Source of the DNA: Bacteroidales bacterium
GTDB lineage: Bacteria > Bacteroidota > Bacteroidia > Bacteroidales > UBA4181
DNA: 6,007 nucleotides
Assembly (NCBI GenBank): GCA_031264715.1
Contig: JAISDP010000166.1
Span: 1 to 6,007, forward strand
Reading direction: 5' to 3'
Shown: positions 5,030 through 6,007 of the stretch, one piece after another
How the letters are laid out: every line of letters begins with the position of its first letter
How positions within the stretch are numbered: position 1 is the stretch's first letter
Notes under the pieces: generated by a model
What the model was told of the DNA's origin: nothing
Databases searched by the model: none
What the model saw: the letters and a program-made list of their open reading frames with translations, nothing else
Made by a program: the position numbers and the translations under genes

Positions 5030-5134
5030 AAATAAGTAATCTTTTCGTCTTCGTTGACCCTGTCAGCAGCTTCGCAGCCTGACAGGTCCGGCGTTATACC
5101 GATGTTGAAGCAGCGCCTGACCTGACAGGGTCAA
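5030..5134. repeat. Palindromic repeat B (13-base inverted termini)
   Basis: This second copy shares its first 38 bases exactly with repeat A. The left arm TTGACCCTGTCAG is at 5054-5066 and the right arm CTGACAGGGTCAA at 5122-5134. The inner arm CTGACAGG (5079-5086) pairs perfectly with CCTGTCAG (5059-5066) around a 12-base loop. The interior between inner and outer right arms differs completely from repeat A, so the arms are conserved while the spacer is not. It lies between the toxin gene and the convergent AAA-type gene, where a bidirectional terminator would fit. Confidence 0.85.
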
Positions 5135-5167
5135 AAGGAATAACCTGACTGTGGGATGTTTGTTTTT

Positions 5168-6007
5168 TCACTTATCCACAGCATCCATCCGGCAGCCGAC
5201 TTCCTTGCCGGAAAACGCCAGGCCGAGCAGGACAATCTTTTTGCCATCGCCCAGGTATTTTTCGTAATACTTTTTATCGTGAATCTGTTTCATGGCGTGG
5301 CGAAGCAGGGTGGACGCCTTCGTTTTTGAATGGTATTTCAGTTCGGAGACCACGACGGTACCGGGCTGTTCCAGTACGGCGTCGATGCGGCCACTGCCGG
5401 TCATGATCTCTCCGTGCGCCTTGAACCCCAGCACGTTCATCCACGACAGGAAAAGCGAATGATAATACTTTTCATTGCCGATCTGGATGATATAAGGGAT
5501 ATTTGCGAGCATGATGCGCACGCTTTGAGCGAAGCCGTCGGCGTCAAGAACGGCTAACTGTTCCGACATTTTTCTCGTCAAAACAGCCAGTTGTGACAAT
5601 GGAACATTACTGTAAGCGCTCACAATATATTTCATCAGCGAATCCCGAACTTCCATATTCGGCACGCCAAGCATATACTGGGGTATGCCGTGCACCAGCT
5701 TCTTGCTTTTGACGGTCAGATAGCCGGTTTGAAACAGCAGCGGAATATTTTCGATATGACTGGGATCAAAACTGTCAAAGATATCGGAATCGGCAAGTAC
5801 AGGTTCCGTTACCAGTTCGATGTCGTTCTGCTTTTTCAGTTTCTCCATCAAAAATGTGGGCGTTCCGCTGGCAAACCAGTAATTGGAAATTGTTTGGGTA
5901 TCAAACATCGACAGTGTTGAATACGGGTTATAAACCGAAGTTTTGCCATCCCAGGTATAGCCGTCATACCAGCGGCGGATTCTGTCCAGCACGTTTTCGC
6001 GGGTATC
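5168..6007 (-). CDS. AAA-ATPase-like / PD-(D/E)XK (DUF1703) protein, C-terminal part
   Basis: The gene runs leftward, and its frame is open through the right edge, so the ATP-binding N-terminal part (Walker motifs) is outside the window. The visible 279 codons begin DTRENVLDRIRRWYDGYTWD, typical of the middle of Bacteroidota AAA-ATPase-like proteins (PF09820). The C-terminal DUF1703 nuclease-like domain (PF08011) shows GRIDAVL (Asp codon 5381-5383) and VVSELKY (Glu codon 5342-5344, Lys two codons on), then QIHDKKYYEKY. These make a complete-looking D...ExK site with the following Q/Y helix. The family is abundant and multicopy in Bacteroidota, and its function is unproven. A V or GTG codon at 5990-5992 is not the true start because coding similarity continues upstream. 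It converges on the toxin-antitoxin operon, with repeat B 33 bases beyond its stop. Confidence 0.88.
   Translation of the reverse strand, partial: DTRENVLDRIRRWYDGYTWDGKTSVYNPYSTLSMFDTQTISNYWFASGTPTFLMEKLKKQNDIELVTEPVLADSDIFDSFDPSHIENIPLLFQTGYLTVKSKKLVHGIPQYMLGVPNMEVRDSLMKYIVSAYSNVPLSQLAVLTRKMSEQLAVLDADGFAQSVRIMLANIPYIIQIGNEKYYHSLFLSWMNVLGFKAHGEIMTGSGRIDAVLEQPGTVVVSELKYHSKTKASTLLRHAMKQIHDKKYYEKYLGDGKKIVLLGLAFSGKEVGCRMDAVDK

Noticed and set aside
4208..5134. CRISPR array or insertion sequence ends formed by the repeated palindromes
   Set aside because: There are only two copies about 820 bases apart, with spacers holding whole genes. No transposase with these ends as its terminal repeats is visible, and no target duplication was found.

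Overview
The window looks like chromosomal DNA of a Bacteroidota species, most likely of the order Bacteroidales. The evidence is a Bacteroidota-type DUF2795 protein, a DUF4105/Lnb protein, an M49 peptidase tail, a PDDEXK_2 (Rpn-type) gene opening MPHYLDPKNDYAFKRIF, an AAA-ATPase-like/DUF1703 gene, and starts that mostly lack a Shine-Dalgarno sequence. The species cannot be named from the sequence.

Positions 1-3062 are a housekeeping block, all on the + strand. It holds the 3' end of a dipeptidyl-peptidase III-like gene (1-222), a PduO-type cob(I)alamin adenosyltransferase (413-964), a small acidic DUF2795 protein (1032-1253), glycine cleavage H protein gcvH (1401-1781), and a signal-peptide plus multi-membrane-segment protein of the Lnb family (1917-3062), studied in Bacteroides as a lipoprotein N-acyltransferase. 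Two of the encoded starts need correcting inward (413 and 1917). The gap before the adenosyltransferase looks like eroded repeat DNA rather than coding sequence.

Positions 3063-6007 are accessory DNA. A complete Rpn/PDDEXK_2 nuclease gene (3309-4169) is followed by a palindromic repeat (4208-4299). A 95% identical copy of the Rpn leader and first 23 codons then recurs (4317-4444) with a frameshift. It is followed by a RelE/ParE-type toxin-antitoxin operon (4459-4989) and a second copy of the palindromic repeat (5030-5134). The two units therefore have the same left end and the same right end but different cargo: nuclease in one, toxin-antitoxin in the other. A convergent minus-strand gene for an AAA-ATPase-like/PD-(D/E)XK protein runs off the right edge (5168-6007).

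The main observation is this cassette-like pair. The truncated Rpn fragment is now the upstream region, and possibly the promoter, of the toxin-antitoxin operon. No CRISPR array, rRNA, tRNA or complete insertion sequence was seen.
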